From Actinobacteria bacterium IMCC26207 (GTDB lineage: Bacteria > Actinomycetota > Acidimicrobiia > Acidimicrobiales > Microtrichaceae), in assembly GCA_001025035.1 (NCBI GenBank), contig LCZK01000006.1:62001-126000 (forward strand): 64,000 bases of DNA, written 5' to 3'. Numbering within the stretch: the first letter of the stretch is position 1; every line of letters begins with the position of its first letter. The notes beneath the pieces are model-generated. The model did no database searches. It saw nothing but the letters and a program-made list of their open reading frames with translations, and was not told the origin of the DNA. Made by a program: the position numbers and the translations under genes. Shown here in pieces: positions 7,263 through 17,349 of the stretch.

Positions 7263-10079
7263 TCAGAAGCCCTCAGCCGGGTCGGCCGGCCGATCCGGGA
7301 GTGCAGCAGCGGCAGCAGCCTTGGCCGGAGTCATTCCGGCACCCGCCGCCTTCTTTGGCGCCGCCTTCTTTGCAGCAGATTTCTTCTTGGCTGGGGCTTT
7401 CTTCTTCGCTGCTGCCTTCTTCTTTGCAGCAGGCTTCTTTTTGGCCGGGACTTTCTTCTTCGCTGGGCCACGCGCTCGGCGGTCAGCCATCAACTCGAGT
7501 GCCCGTTCCATAGTGAGGTCCTCGACTGAGTCACCCTTGCGCAGGCTTGCGTTGGTTTCACCGTCAGTCACATAGGGACCGAAGCGACCATCCTTGATCA
7601 CAATCGGCTTCTCTGTATCGGGATCATTTCCCATCTCGCGCAAGGGAGGCTTCGCCACACCTTGGCCACGCCGACGCTTTGGCTCGGCAAAAACCTTGAG
7701 CGCCTCTTCTAATGTGATCGTCAGAATCTGCGACTCAGTTTCAATCGAGCGGCTATCCGTACCCTTCTTGAGGTAGGGGCCAAACTTGCCGTTGAGCGAC
7801 AGGATCATCTCGCCGTCTGCTGGGTCAAGGCCAACCTCACGCGGCAAAGAGAGCAACGGCAAGACATCCTCGAGCGTGACCGTTGCTGGGTCCATCGTGC
7901 TGAACAGGCTTGCAGTGCGCGGCTTAAACCCGGTGTCGTCATCGTGCACGCCCTCTTGCACATACGGACCGAACCGACCCGCTTTGAGCTGCACGTCTAA
8001 TCCAGTCTCTGGATGCTGACCAATAATTCTGTCCCCCGAAGGGGCCTCGAGCAGTTCAATTGCGTACTCCACGGTGAGTTCATCTGGCGGAATGTCATCG
8101 GGGATACTCGCCCGCTGATTGTTCTCGCCCTCTCCGCGTTCTAGGTAGGGACCAAAACGCCCTACTCGGGCAACGATCATCACCCCGTCGGGTCCAACCC
8201 CGAGTGGAATTGAGTTGATCTCACGAGCATCAATCTCGCCAAGATTTCCCTCGACAAGCTGCTTGAGGCCGGGGGAACCAACCTCTCCAGTTGAACTGTC
8301 TACGCCAAAGTAGAACCGGGCTAGCCAGGGCTCCATATCGGCCGCACCAGAGGCAATGTCGTCCAGTTCTTCCTCCATGCGCGCCGTGAAGGCGAAATCA
8401 ACCAGAGTCGGGAAGTGCTGCTCCATGAGCGTGACCACCGCAAAGGCAGTAAAACTCGGCACCAAAGCAGATGCTTTCTTCCATACATATCCGCGGTCTT
8501 GGACCGTGGAAATAATCGAGGCATACGTCGAGGGCCGGCCCACTCCAAGTTCCTCAAGGCGCTTTACGAGCGAGGCTTCTGTAAACCGCGCTGGCGGCTG
8601 AGTCTCGTGTCCGTTTGCCTCAAGAGCATCGGTGGCGATTGCATCACCCTCAGCCATCTGCGGCAGTACCTTCTCTTGATCCTCGAGGGCTTCATCGGGG
8701 TCATCTGAGCCCTCGACATAGGCACGCAAGAAACCTGGGAATTGAATGGTCCGACCAGAGGCAGAAAACACAGCCTCTCGCTGATCGGCCGTGGTGCTCA
8801 CCAGACGAACCTGCACCGACTCACCGCGTGCATCATTCATCTGGGATGCAATCGTGCGCTGCCAAATCAGTTCATACAGGCGGAGCTCGGCTCCATTGAG
8901 CTGCTGAGCTACTTGATCCGGGGTACGGAAGCTGTCTCCTGCAGGCCGAATTGCCTCGTGAGCCTCTTGTGCATTCTTCACCTTGTTTGCATAGCGCCGT
9001 GGGGCATCCGGCAAATATGCCTTGCCGAACTTCTCAAGAATCTGGGTGCGTGCTGCTGTGACGGCGGTCTCTGACAACGAGGAGGAGTCAGTACGCATGT
9101 ACGTAATGAAACCGTTCTCGTACAAGCGCTGAGCAGTAGACATCGTCTGCGCGGAGGACATCCGCAGTTTGCGACCGGCCTCTTGTTGCAAGGTTGAGGT
9201 CATAAATGGTGGGGAGGGCTTGCGGGTATACGGCTTGCGTTCCACGGATCGCACCTGCACCGGCTGATCAGTCAGCGCAGTACGCACTGCAGTAGCTGCA
9301 GCCTCGTCAAGCAGAACGGCGTTCTTATCTGCGCTGGCCGAGAGAGCACCGTCCTGGCCAAAGTCCTTGCCGGTAGCCAGACGCTCGCCAGCAAACTCAA
9401 TGAGCGTGCCCGGAAACTGTGTTTGGTCTTGTGAGGAATCAACATGGCGAAACGTTGCTTGCAGGTCCCACCAGCTAGCCGAGCGGAATGCCATGCGCTC
9501 ACGCTCACGCTGCACAACAACTCGGGTGGCAACTGACTGGACCCGGCCAGCCGACAGCTTAGGCATGATCTTTTTCCAGAGCACGGGCGAGACTTCGTAT
9601 CCGTACAGCCGGTCCAAGATCCGACGACACTCCTGAGCATCAACCAGACGACGATCTAGCTCACGAGGATTCTCTAGCGCATGACGAATCGCCTGCGGAG
9701 TGATCTCGTGAAACACCATTCTCTTGACGGGTACTTGTGGGTTCAGCACCTCAAGGAGATGCCACGCGATTGCCTCTCCCTCACGATCCTCATCTGTTGC
9801 TAGATACAGCTCATCGGCATCTTTCAGAAGAGCCTTCAGATGGCGAACATGATCCTTCTTTTCGGAGTTCACGATGTAGAGCGGCTTAAAGTGATTTTCG
9901 GTATCGACACCTAGCCGTGCCCAAGCTTGGCCCTTGTATTCCTTAGGAACATCGGCCGCGTTTCTAGGCAGATCTCTAATGTGGCCGATCGATGATTCGA
10001 CCTGATATTCGTCACCTAGGAAGCTGGCAATAGTGCGCGCTTTTGCTGGTGACTCGACGATGACTAAAGGGTTTCCCAC
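7263..10079 (-). CDS. topA: DNA topoisomerase I (type IA)
   Basis: A protein of 938 residues. The TOPRIM domain is at the N-terminus (LVIVESPAKA with Glu9; ATDEDREGE at 94-102). The catalytic tyrosine is Tyr327 in FITYMRTDSS. The C-terminal half has repeated FGPY modules (GRFGPYLERG, GRFGPYVQEG, GKFGPYLKKG, GRFGPYVTDG), the actinobacterial type of C-terminal domain, without Cys4 zinc fingers. The end is a Lys/Ala-rich tail of AKKK repeats, comparable to mycobacterial TopA tails that bind DNA or polymerase. It relaxes negative supercoils. Confidence 0.98.
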   Translation of the reverse strand: MGNPLVIVESPAKARTIASFLGDEYQVESSIGHIRDLPRNAADVPKEYKGQAWARLGVDTENHFKPLYIVNSEKKDHVRHLKALLKDADELYLATDEDREGEAIAWHLLEVLNPQVPVKRMVFHEITPQAIRHALENPRELDRRLVDAQECRRILDRLYGYEVSPVLWKKIMPKLSAGRVQSVATRVVVQRERERMAFRSASWWDLQATFRHVDSSQDQTQFPGTLIEFAGERLATGKDFGQDGALSASADKNAVLLDEAAATAVRTALTDQPVQVRSVERKPYTRKPSPPFMTSTLQQEAGRKLRMSSAQTMSTAQRLYENGFITYMRTDSSSLSETAVTAARTQILEKFGKAYLPDAPRRYANKVKNAQEAHEAIRPAGDSFRTPDQVAQQLNGAELRLYELIWQRTIASQMNDARGESVQVRLVSTTADQREAVFSASGRTIQFPGFLRAYVEGSDDPDEALEDQEKVLPQMAEGDAIATDALEANGHETQPPARFTEASLVKRLEELGVGRPSTYASIISTVQDRGYVWKKASALVPSFTAFAVVTLMEQHFPTLVDFAFTARMEEELDDIASGAADMEPWLARFYFGVDSSTGEVGSPGLKQLVEGNLGEIDAREINSIPLGVGPDGVMIVARVGRFGPYLERGEGENNQRASIPDDIPPDELTVEYAIELLEAPSGDRIIGQHPETGLDVQLKAGRFGPYVQEGVHDDDTGFKPRTASLFSTMDPATVTLEDVLPLLSLPREVGLDPADGEMILSLNGKFGPYLKKGTDSRSIETESQILTITLEEALKVFAEPKRRRGQGVAKPPLREMGNDPDTEKPIVIKDGRFGPYVTDGETNASLRKGDSVEDLTMERALELMADRRARGPAKKKVPAKKKPAAKKKAAAKKKAPAKKKSAAKKAAPKKAAGAGMTPAKAAAAAALPDRPADPAEGF

Positions 10080-10164
10080 GAGTGACAGCTAAGAGAGTGC
10101 AGGCCCAGATGTCAAACAACTATCCAAAATAACTTTCCAGCTCAGGCAAGGTAGGTTGACAACC

Positions 10165-11379
10165 ATGAGTTTTGAACCGAGTGCTCGTGGCCAAGAATTA
10201 CTTACAAAACTTCAGGAGTTCATCGACTCTGAAATCACTCCATCCGAGCCAATTTACGAGTCTCAGATGCAGGCTCTCGGAGATCCCCACGGTCACCCCC
10301 AGATCATCGAAGACCTCAAGTCCTCTGCCCGCTCGCGAGGCCTGTGGAACCTGTTTATGCCACATCAGACCGAGTGGACCCCAGAGCCAGTTAGCAATTT
10401 GGATTATGCCCACATTGCCGAACTCTCGGGCCGTTCCATGCATCTGACTCCCGAGGCTATGAACTGCGCTGCACCAGATACCGGCAACATGGAAGTTCTG
10501 ACGCTGTTTGGCACTCAGGAGCAAAAAGATGAGTGGCTTGTTCCCCTGCTCAACGGTGAAATTCGGTCATCCTTTGCAATGACCGAGCCAGCAGTGGCTT
10601 CTTCGGATGCTACGAATATTCAGCTGAGCATTGAGCGCGACGGAGACGAGTACGTACTCAACGGCCGCAAGTGGTGGATCTCGGGAGCAGCCTCTAGCCG
10701 TTGCAAAGTCATGATCGTTATGGGCAAGACCGATCCAACAGCTGCCCGTCACTTGCAACAGTCAATGGTGCTCGTTCCCATGAACACCCCGGGCGTGACA
10801 AAGGTGCGAGACCTTCCGGTATTTGGTTACCAAGACCGAGAAGGGCACTGCGAGCTCAACTTTGACAACGTCCGGGTACCTGTCAGCAACCTGATCGGCC
10901 AAGAAGGTGGCGGGTTTGCTATTGCTCAGGCCCGCCTAGGCCCAGGCAGAATCCATCACTGCATGCGCTGCGTCGGAGTTGCCGAGCGGGCCTTGGAACT
11001 GATGTGCGAGCGAGTCACTCAGCGAGTTGCTTTCGGCGGGCCGATCTCTGATCAGGGAGTTGTTCGAGAATGGATTGCGGACTCACGCATAGAGATTGAG
11101 CAGGTCCGACTCCTAACACTCAAGGCCGCATGGTTGATGGACACCGTGGGTGCCAAGGGTGCAGCAATTGAGATCTCGGCAATCAAAGTTGTTGCACCGA
11201 ATATGGCGCTGCGAGTTGTTGACCGAGCCATTCAGGCCCATGGTGGTGGCGGTGTCTCGGATGACTTCCCGCTAGCTCGGATGTATGCAGGCTTGCGCAC
11301 ACTCCGCTTTGCCGATGGCCCAGATGAGGTGCACCGCCGGCAAGTAGCTCGTACCGAGCTTGCCAAGTACCGCCGATAA
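10165..11379 (+). CDS. Acyl-CoA dehydrogenase family protein
   Basis: About 404 residues with the three-part acyl-CoA dehydrogenase fold. FAD-binding signatures are [15 protein letters not shown] and [10 protein letters not shown]. The C-terminal helical region has [19 protein letters not shown] and [11 protein letters not shown]. It oxidises an acyl-CoA at the alpha-beta bond and passes electrons to ETF. The ATG at 10165 is chosen because an AAGGTAGG sequence lies about 9 bases upstream; an in-frame TTG at 10156 is less likely. The chain-length specificity is unknown. It resembles the ACAD10/11 or FadE type. Confidence 0.93.
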   Translation: MSFEPSARGQELLTKLQEFIDSEITPSEPIYESQMQALGDPHGHPQIIEDLKSSARSRGLWNLFMPHQTEWTPEPVSNLDYAHIAELSGRSMHLTPEAMNCAAPDTGNMEVLTLFGTQEQKDEWLVPLLNGEIRSSFAMTEPAVASSDATNIQLSIERDGDEYVLNGRKWWISGAASSRCKVMIVMGKTDPTAARHLQQSMVLVPMNTPGVTKVRDLPVFGYQDREGHCELNFDNVRVPVSNLIGQEGGGFAIAQARLGPGRIHHCMRCVGVAERALELMCERVTQRVAFGGPISDQGVVREWIADSRIEIEQVRLLTLKAAWLMDTVGAKGAAIEISAIKVVAPNMALRVVDRAIQAHGGGGVSDDFPLARMYAGLRTLRFADGPDEVHRRQVARTELAKYRR

Positions 11380-11396
11380 GTAAGCCCCAGTATCTG

Positions 11397-13649
11397 ATGA
11401 GTGACCCGGCAAGAAAAATTGCAGCGGTGCTCAACTCATTGGCCGAGGACGCTCGACTTGTTCATGTTGAGCAGATTCCTGCCAGAAGCGAACGCACTGC
11501 CGAACTCGATCGGCCACTCCCCGACGGGCTCCTTGAGCACGTGCCGCACACACAGTTCTGGTCGCATCAGGCTGAGGCAATCAACTTGGCCCGCTCAGGG
11601 GAATCCTTGGTAGTGGCCACAGGGACTGCCTCGGGGAAGTCGCTGTGTTACCAAGTTCCAATCGCAGAGTCCGTGTTGAGCGGTGGAACTGCGCTGATGA
11701 TCTACCCCACCAAGGCCCTAGCTCGGGACCAGTTGCTGTCCTTGACCTCTTGGGAAGTTCCCGGACTCACTGCCGCCGCCTACGACGGAGACTGCTCCCC
11801 CGAGGAGCGGTCCTGGGTACGGACTCACGCCAACGTATTGCTCACCAACCCCGAGATGGTGCATCAAACAATCCTTGCCAACCACCGTCGTTGGGCCAAG
11901 TTTCTGCAGGAGCTCAAATTTGTCGTGGTCGACGAGCTTCACACGCTTCGTGGCGTGTTTGGCACTCATGTCGCACACATTTTGCGCCGGCTCCGCCGCC
12001 TGGTGCGCTTCTACGGCGGAGAGGAACCAACTGTCATCTTTAGCTCGGCCACTATCGGCGAACCAGCGAAGCTCGCTTCGGGTATCTGGGGCCATGAGGT
12101 GGCCGTGGTGCAAAGCGATGCTTCGCCATCGGGCATGCGATCGATTGCACTCTGGAACCCTGCGGAAGCATCCGATGGTGAGCGTTGGTCGATCAACGCC
12201 GAGGCTGCTCTTTTGGCTTCAAGGTTGATTTCGGCCGGGCTTCGCACCTTGGTGTTCTGCGGATCCCGGCGCGGAACCGAGGTGGTTGCAAGCGCACTGC
12301 GTGACTCGCTTGACGAGTCGCTCGCCGAACAAGTCCGCTCCTATCGAGCGGGATACTTGGCTCATGAGCGGAGGCAGATCGAAGCCGAACTCTTAAGCGG
12401 CGAACTGCTCGGCGTAGTGGCCACGAACGCCCTCGAGCTTGGCGTCAATATTGGCGGCCTTGATGCAGTGGTCATGTGCGGCTACCCCGGCACCATCGCA
12501 TCGTTTCGTCAACAACTCGGTCGAAGCGGTCGTGAGCAGCTTGGATCAGTTGCTGTGCTCGTAGCTGCAGAGAACAGCCTTGATCAGTGGATGATGCGAC
12601 ACCCCGAGGAACTCTTCAATCGAGTGTCGGAGCCGGCAGTGATCAACCTAGATAATCCATATGTATTTGTTCCGCATCTTGGCTGCGCAGCATTCGAACT
12701 TCCGCTCACTCGCAAGGATTCCGAGTACTGGCCCACACAACTCGATGAGGGAATCCGTCAGCTTGTCCTCGAGGACCGCGCCATCATCACCTCCCAGGGT
12801 GACGAACAAACAGTTATGTGGTCAGGTCGCGGAACTCCAGCACCCACGATCGGGTTGCGCTCGGCCTCTCGTGGGGAGTTTCGAATCATGACTCGTGGCG
12901 GCCAGATGATCGGGACCGTAGACGAGTCACGCGCCTATGAGGTTCTCCACGAGGGGGCGGTCTACCTACATCAGGGTGCCGCATGGACCGTGATCGAACT
13001 AGACCTTGCGAGTCTGTCCGCCCTTGTTGTCCCCGCTGACGGGGACCTCTATACCCAGGCCCGATCCAGCATCAGCATCCGCCTGCTGGGCGTAGATGAC
13101 CAACGCCCCGTTGGGGCCTCCACGCTACATATCGGCTCGGTTGAGGTCACCTCTCAAGTCACGGGATTTCAAACCAAACGTGTATCCACACATGAGGTGA
13201 TCTCACGCGACTCGTTGGAACTCCCACCAGTCCATCTAGAAACCAGAGCCGTTTGGTACACCTTTGCTGACGATGTTGTGCAGTCTGCTCGGATAGATCC
13301 GACAGAACTTCCCGGGGCGCTGCACGCGAGCGAACACGCAGCCATTGGAATCCTTCCCTTGTTCACCATCTGTGACCGATGGGATGTTGGCGGAGTCTCC
13401 ACAGAGTGGCTGCCCGAGACGGATGCACCCACGGTCGTGATTCACGATGCGTACCCCGGTGGCGCAGGGATTGCCGAACTCGCCTTTGGCGTGGCTGATT
13501 CTCACTTAGCTGCCACGCTCGAGGTCTTGCAGCGTTGCCCATGTCTTGACGGCTGTCCCAGTTGTGTTCAATCGCCAAAGTGCGGAAACGGTAACGAACC
13601 TTTAGATAAGGCCGCAGCAAGGCGATTGTTGCAGGCAACCCTGCTCTAG
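11397..13649 (+). CDS. DEAD/DEAH-box helicase with C-terminal DUF1998 (MrfA/YprA-like)
   Basis: A superfamily 2 helicase of 750 residues. Visible motifs are Walker A ATGTASGKSLCYQVP, Walker B VVVDELHTLRG, motif III FSSATIG, and motifs V/VI ATNALELGVNIGG and QQLGRSGR. The C-terminus carries the cysteine cluster CPCLDGCPSC..SPKCGN typical of DUF1998, which binds zinc in MrfA. Family members (Bacillus MrfA, yeast Hrq1) act in repair of mitomycin-type DNA damage. The stop codon overlaps the convergent TadE gene by 4 bases. Confidence 0.92.
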   Translation: MSDPARKIAAVLNSLAEDARLVHVEQIPARSERTAELDRPLPDGLLEHVPHTQFWSHQAEAINLARSGESLVVATGTASGKSLCYQVPIAESVLSGGTALMIYPTKALARDQLLSLTSWEVPGLTAAAYDGDCSPEERSWVRTHANVLLTNPEMVHQTILANHRRWAKFLQELKFVVVDELHTLRGVFGTHVAHILRRLRRLVRFYGGEEPTVIFSSATIGEPAKLASGIWGHEVAVVQSDASPSGMRSIALWNPAEASDGERWSINAEAALLASRLISAGLRTLVFCGSRRGTEVVASALRDSLDESLAEQVRSYRAGYLAHERRQIEAELLSGELLGVVATNALELGVNIGGLDAVVMCGYPGTIASFRQQLGRSGREQLGSVAVLVAAENSLDQWMMRHPEELFNRVSEPAVINLDNPYVFVPHLGCAAFELPLTRKDSEYWPTQLDEGIRQLVLEDRAIITSQGDEQTVMWSGRGTPAPTIGLRSASRGEFRIMTRGGQMIGTVDESRAYEVLHEGAVYLHQGAAWTVIELDLASLSALVVPADGDLYTQARSSISIRLLGVDDQRPVGASTLHIGSVEVTSQVTGFQTKRVSTHEVISRDSLELPPVHLETRAVWYTFADDVVQSARIDPTELPGALHASEHAAIGILPLFTICDRWDVGGVSTEWLPETDAPTVVIHDAYPGGAGIAELAFGVADSHLAATLEVLQRCPCLDGCPSCVQSPKCGNGNEPLDKAAARRLLQATLL

Positions 13650-14017
13650 CTCGGGCCCTCGATCATCACCACCAGTCGCTCCTGCAGCACTGTCGAGGCA
13701 ACCACCCTGCCAACGATTGGCACGCGCGTGGCCCTCATGCGCACGGTGACCGTGGCAAGTGACCCACCGCTGCTGCCGCCGCTCAACGTAACGCTCGCCG
13801 TCGAAATTGGCGGGCCCTGTAACTCAAGCGCAGCTACTGCGCTAGTGACCTGAGGGTCGACAATCACCGCTCGGGCCGCAGCCCGCGCCGCATGAACCAC
13901 GAGTACCCGATCGCGCAGCACAAGTGCGGCTTGAACGCTCAGCAAGAGCAGCAGCACCAAAATGGGAATGATCACGGCAAGCTCTACGGTGGACTGTCCC
14001 CGCTCAGCGCGTGTCAC
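13646..14017 (-). CDS. TadE-like pseudopilin
   Basis: A protein of 123 residues starting at GTG 14017, in a GTGA overlap with the gene before it. The N-terminus is pilin-like: RGQSTVELAVIIPILVLLLLLSVQAALV, where a Glu follows the short leader and a hydrophobic helix extends from it. The rest is a small extracellular domain. TadE/TadF proteins are minor pseudopilins of Flp/Tad pili. It is the last gene of the operon and convergent with the helicase. Confidence 0.85.
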   Translation of the reverse strand: MTRAERGQSTVELAVIIPILVLLLLLSVQAALVLRDRVLVVHAARAAARAVIVDPQVTSAVAALELQGPPISTASVTLSGGSSGGSLATVTVRMRATRVPIVGRVVASTVLQERLVVMIEGPS

Positions 14018-14217
14018 TGGGCTTGATTGAGTATCCGTCCGACCACGGTGTCGAAGAGTCGGCCAATCAGATCTGTCTTGGTGACCCAGGCAACAAGTAC
14101 CAGGGCAATAGCTGCAGCACCCAAGAGGAGCAGCGCATACTCAACCGTGCTTTGGCCTTGCTCCCCTCGGGCACGGCCACGCGCTCGGCAGGGGAACTGT
14201 GTGAGTGTTTTGTTCAT
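14014..14217 (-). CDS. Flp-pilin-like / DUF4244-type small membrane protein
   Basis: A protein of 67 residues: a basic leader RGRARGEQG, then QSTVEYALLLLGAAAIALVLVAWV. The G-QSTVEYALLL junction is the consensus prepilin processing site of Flp pilins, with the invariant Glu at +5. It overlaps both neighbours by 4 bases (ATGA with TadC, GTGA with TadE). It is probably the major pilin of this Tad system. No prepilin peptidase gene is in the window. Confidence 0.82.
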   Translation of the reverse strand: MNKTLTQFPCRARGRARGEQGQSTVEYALLLLGAAAIALVLVAWVTKTDLIGRLFDTVVGRILNQAQ

Positions 14218-14882
14218 GGTGGGCTCTCAGGTGCATTCGTATTAGGCAGGGGAAGAGTGTTTAGGGGAGTCAGCCCGGTTCGGGCAGTTGTGATTGCGAC
14301 CGGCACAACTGTCAGCATGACGAATGCCGGAAGCACGAGCGTGATGAGAGGAGCCAAGAGCAGCACGGGCAACCTTCGAACGCGCTCCTCTTTGTAGCGG
14401 CGTACCCGGCGGCGCTGTGAGTCTGCAAGGCGCTGCAAGCTCGGCCCGAGGGGTGCTCCTGATGAGGCTGACACGATCAACGTGGTGCAGAGGGGTTGAA
14501 GCTCTGGGCCTAGCTGATCGGGCAGCTTGGCGAGTTCGTCCACTAGTTGACCGCCACGCTCAAATCTCTGTTGAACGCCGGCGAGGCCCTCAATTACTAG
14601 GCCGGTGCCAGACCCGGCGACTGCAGCAACTGCTGTGTGCAGCGAGTGCCCCGCGCTAACTGCTAACTGCAACATGTCGACCGCAGCAGGAATCTCACTT
14701 TGGATCTGCCTATGAGTCTGACGAGTACGAGCAGGGGTTCTGGCCTGTCTGTTCTGTCTGGGGTGGCTGGACTGGCTGGGCTTTCTGATCTGGAGATCCA
14801 CGACACGCCAAGGCCAGGCGCGGGTATGCCCGAACAGATGAAGCACGGCCCAACTGCTCAGCACACCCAGCAAGATGGCCAT
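14214..14882 (-). CDS. tadC: Type II secretion F-domain protein, TadC-like
   Basis: About 222 residues starting at ATG 14882, which shares one base with the TadB stop (TAATG). The frame is open upstream, but that would overlap TadB by 85 bases. An N-terminal membrane segment (MAILLGVLSSWAVLHLFG) and a cytoplasmic basic linker precede the F domain (IPAAVDMLQLAVSAGHSL, with a GAPLGPSLQRLAD repeat). Two further hydrophobic segments are at the C-terminus. It is an inner-membrane platform protein of the Tad machine, paired with TadB. Confidence 0.85.
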   Translation of the reverse strand: MAILLGVLSSWAVLHLFGHTRAWPWRVVDLQIRKPSQSSHPRQNRQARTPARTRQTHRQIQSEIPAAVDMLQLAVSAGHSLHTAVAAVAGSGTGLVIEGLAGVQQRFERGGQLVDELAKLPDQLGPELQPLCTTLIVSASSGAPLGPSLQRLADSQRRRVRRYKEERVRRLPVLLLAPLITLVLPAFVMLTVVPVAITTARTGLTPLNTLPLPNTNAPESPP

Positions 14883-15445
14883 TAACGCAATGCCGATCGA
14901 ACCATGCGCGAGAGGACCAAAGCTCCGAGGGCATCTAAACCCAATCCCAAGACCAAGCAGATCCATCCTGCAGTTGTAGTGAACAGTGTGGCAGCAACGG
15001 CCGGGTCGAGAATCGAGAACCCTGCAGCACCAAAAAGAGGAAGGGCGACCAGAACTGCTGATGAGGATCGAGCCTGACTCGATAACGCTCGGGCCTCGTC
15101 GGCCACTTCAAGGCGATCTAGGAGTGAGACTGCCGCACCATCAAGGGCCGCAGCTAAGTTGCCACCTTCGGCATGGCCGAATCTGCAGGCAGCTACGAGT
15201 ACACCAACGGAGCAGTTCGCTCGCGATAGTTCCCAGTTTCGCAGCGCCGCGTCGAGGGATCCTCCGCGGCGAACCGATGCAGCAATGGTGGCAAGGTCGA
15301 AAGAAATCGGCTGTGCGGACACACTGCCGAACTCTTCGATCGCCCCAAGTAGCGTTGCACCCGCATGGACACTTCTTGCTAAGCCAGCCGCAGCCCCAGG
15401 AAGCTGCTGATCTAACAGACGCTCAGCCCGCCTCATGCGAGTCAT
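14882..15445 (-). CDS. tadB: Type II secretion F-domain protein, TadB-like
   Basis: About 187 residues starting at ATG 15445, which overlaps the CpaF stop as ATGA. It is shorter than typical TadB (about 300 residues): the N-terminal membrane segment is missing and the F domain starts almost at once (LPGAAAGLARSVHAGATLL, then LDLATI/VRRGGSLDAALRNW). Two hydrophobic C-terminal helices remain. With TadC it would form the membrane platform under the ATPase. Confidence 0.83.
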   Translation of the reverse strand: MTRMRRAERLLDQQLPGAAAGLARSVHAGATLLGAIEEFGSVSAQPISFDLATIAASVRRGGSLDAALRNWELSRANCSVGVLVAACRFGHAEGGNLAAALDGAAVSLLDRLEVADEARALSSQARSSSAVLVALPLFGAAGFSILDPAVAATLFTTTAGWICLVLGLGLDALGALVLSRMVRSALR

Positions 15446-16566
15446 GGTTGCCAACCTCTGCGAGAGCGAGAAATCTTCTGAACTGTCCCATCGGCCGAGA
15501 TCAGTGATTGCAGTTCAGTGTTGGGCCCAACCAGATGAACACATGTGACGCGACGCCCTCCAGAACTGCTGCGAGCAACCCCAACAAAGACATCAATCGC
15601 TGCAGTGATCTGGGCACGAATGGCTTCTAAGGGAAGTCGCTCGGCACCGAGTAGAGCCATGGTTTCAAGGCGGCGCATGGCATCGGCAGCACTCGATGCA
15701 TGGCAAGTAGAGAAGCAACCATCGTGACCAGTAGAGAGCGCCCAGATCATGTCGAGCGCCTCGGCACCGCGAACCTCGCCCACGATGATGCGGTCTGGTC
15801 GCAGCCGCAGGGCTGCTCGCACAAGGTCACGAATATCAGTTCTCCCGATTCCCTCGGCGCTGCCGGGTCGAGCCTCGAGACGCACTACGTGTTCTCCGGG
15901 TAGGCGGAGTTCGGCAACATCTTCAATAGTGACGACACGTTCGTTTGGGGGTATCCCGGCAACAAGCGCATTCAGCAGCGAGGTCTTTCCAGCACCAGTC
16001 GGGCCGTACACCACCAGATTGAGTTGTTCGCGTACAAGCGACTCAAGCAATTGCACAACGGCCGGTCCTGCAAAAGCGCTCAACTCCAGAGGGTCCGCCC
16101 GGTGCCTGCGAATAGCTAAGACTGGACCATCCACGGCCAGTGGCGGGAGAACGACTGCCACTCGTGTGCCGTCGGGCAGTCGAGCATCAACGATTGGATT
16201 ACTACGATCAGCGCGCAGCCCAAGCGGCCCCACTAGTCGCTCGATGCTTCTCGCGATCAGGTCCTTGTCGGCAATGACGCCCGAGCGTTCGAGGCGGCCA
16301 TTTCGCTCGATCCACACTTCTCCTGGGCCGTTGACCAAGACATCGGTGACTGCAGGGTCGTCGATAAGCATTTGGATGGGACCAAGGCCAACGAGTTCAA
16401 CTGCCAGGGCGTGTGCCCGGCTCTGGACTTCGACTGTGGCTAAGAGGGGAGCTTCTTCGGCAAAGAGCTCGGCCAGTCGCTTCGCTGCATTGACGGAGCC
16501 TGTCTCGGCTGCGAAGCGACGACGGACGCTAGCTTCAAGTGCCTCAGTTTCGCCGAGCAACCTCAT
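15442..16566 (-). CDS. cpaF: Tad pilus assembly ATPase (CpaF/TadA)
   Basis: A secretion ATPase of 374 residues. N-terminal region LIDDPAVTDVLVNGPGEVWIE is the conserved CpaF signature. Walker A is VVYGPTGAGKTSLLNALV. The Asp box is VVTIEDVAELRLP and Walker B is DRIIVGEVRGAEALDMI, followed by HDGCFSTCHASSA, the His box. It powers pilin polymerisation. Overlaps of 4 bases on both sides place it in the middle of the operon. Confidence 0.95.
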   Translation of the reverse strand: MRLLGETEALEASVRRRFAAETGSVNAAKRLAELFAEEAPLLATVEVQSRAHALAVELVGLGPIQMLIDDPAVTDVLVNGPGEVWIERNGRLERSGVIADKDLIARSIERLVGPLGLRADRSNPIVDARLPDGTRVAVVLPPLAVDGPVLAIRRHRADPLELSAFAGPAVVQLLESLVREQLNLVVYGPTGAGKTSLLNALVAGIPPNERVVTIEDVAELRLPGEHVVRLEARPGSAEGIGRTDIRDLVRAALRLRPDRIIVGEVRGAEALDMIWALSTGHDGCFSTCHASSAADAMRRLETMALLGAERLPLEAIRAQITAAIDVFVGVARSSSGGRRVTCVHLVGPNTELQSLISADGTVQKISRSRRGWQP

Positions 16567-17219
16567 GCAACTCCCCTCAGTGAACGCTCAAGGGCCCGGT
16601 GATTTCTGCGTATCAGCAATCCGGCGTCTACCGAGCGAGCAATAGCGGGGTCAACATCTACCGTTGCCACAACCGCAAGCCCCAGCACAGCCGACACGTC
16701 GGCCTCGCTGAGTGCCCGGCCTAGCTCGGATACCACGACTACTCCATCGGCCTTGACTCCAGCAGCAGTCGCTCGGCGCAGCGCTAAGTAGCAGGGCCGA
16801 GTCACCAAAAGCGACCGACCAGCGGCGGACAAATTCCGACCCAGTTCGGAGATCACGCCAGTCTCAGTTACGACCCCTGCATCGACTACCACGTCACAGC
16901 CCATGGCTTGGAGTAACTGCGCAAGCTCAGCTGGACGCTCCTCGGGCCAGGTCTGAGCTCTCCCCCGAGGCAGCAGCCAGAGCCCTGGCTCGACCTGCAC
17001 AAGGAGGCGTTCGAGTGCATCGGCAGAACCGTCAGCACTCGCTAACCAGTCACAGACTCCTGGAGTGCTGGGCTCTGAGATCCCAAGAGCGGCGGGCTGA
17101 TCTCCGCACAGGTCAACAAGCACTGCTCGACCCGAGCGGCGAGCTAGTAAAGCCGCTGCAACAGCCGAAACCAGCGTGACTCCCGAACCGCCCTTGACGG
17201 ACCAAAGCGTGTGAAGCAT
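16563..17219 (-). CDS. CpaE/TadZ-like MinD-family protein
   Basis: About 218 residues from ATG 17219, preceded by a strong AGAGGGGG ribosome site; the upstream in-frame extension is unlikely. The N-terminus LWSVKGGSGVTLVSAVAAAL is a deviant Walker A of the ParA/MinD class (KGGSGVT instead of KGGVGKT, the signature Lys after the second Gly present, the last Lys missing). It lacks the receiver domain found on many CpaE proteins. TadZ/CpaE positions the pilus machine at the pole. It is the first gene of the operon. Confidence 0.85.
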   Translation of the reverse strand: MLHTLWSVKGGSGVTLVSAVAAALLARRSGRAVLVDLCGDQPAALGISEPSTPGVCDWLASADGSADALERLLVQVEPGLWLLPRGRAQTWPEERPAELAQLLQAMGCDVVVDAGVVTETGVISELGRNLSAAGRSLLVTRPCYLALRRATAAGVKADGVVVVSELGRALSEADVSAVLGLAVVATVDVDPAIARSVDAGLLIRRNHRALERSLRGVA

Positions 17220-17349
17220 GACGCCCCCTCTGCGGGCGCGCTGCACCCGCTACTGACTTGGGGGAAGGGGACTACGAAGCTCACTTAGACTAGGCACACG
17301 GGCAGATCTTGTCAGCGGGGACTGCTCCCCTCACTCGCCAGATACAGAG

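Noticed and set aside
7321..7575. Phe/Ala-rich plus-strand ORF (84 codons)
   Set aside because: It is the complement of the AKKK-repeat tail of topA; composition explains it.
14882..14966. N-terminal extension of TadC
   Set aside because: It would overlap TadB by 85 bases, while ATG 14882 gives a TAATG junction and starts at the membrane segment.
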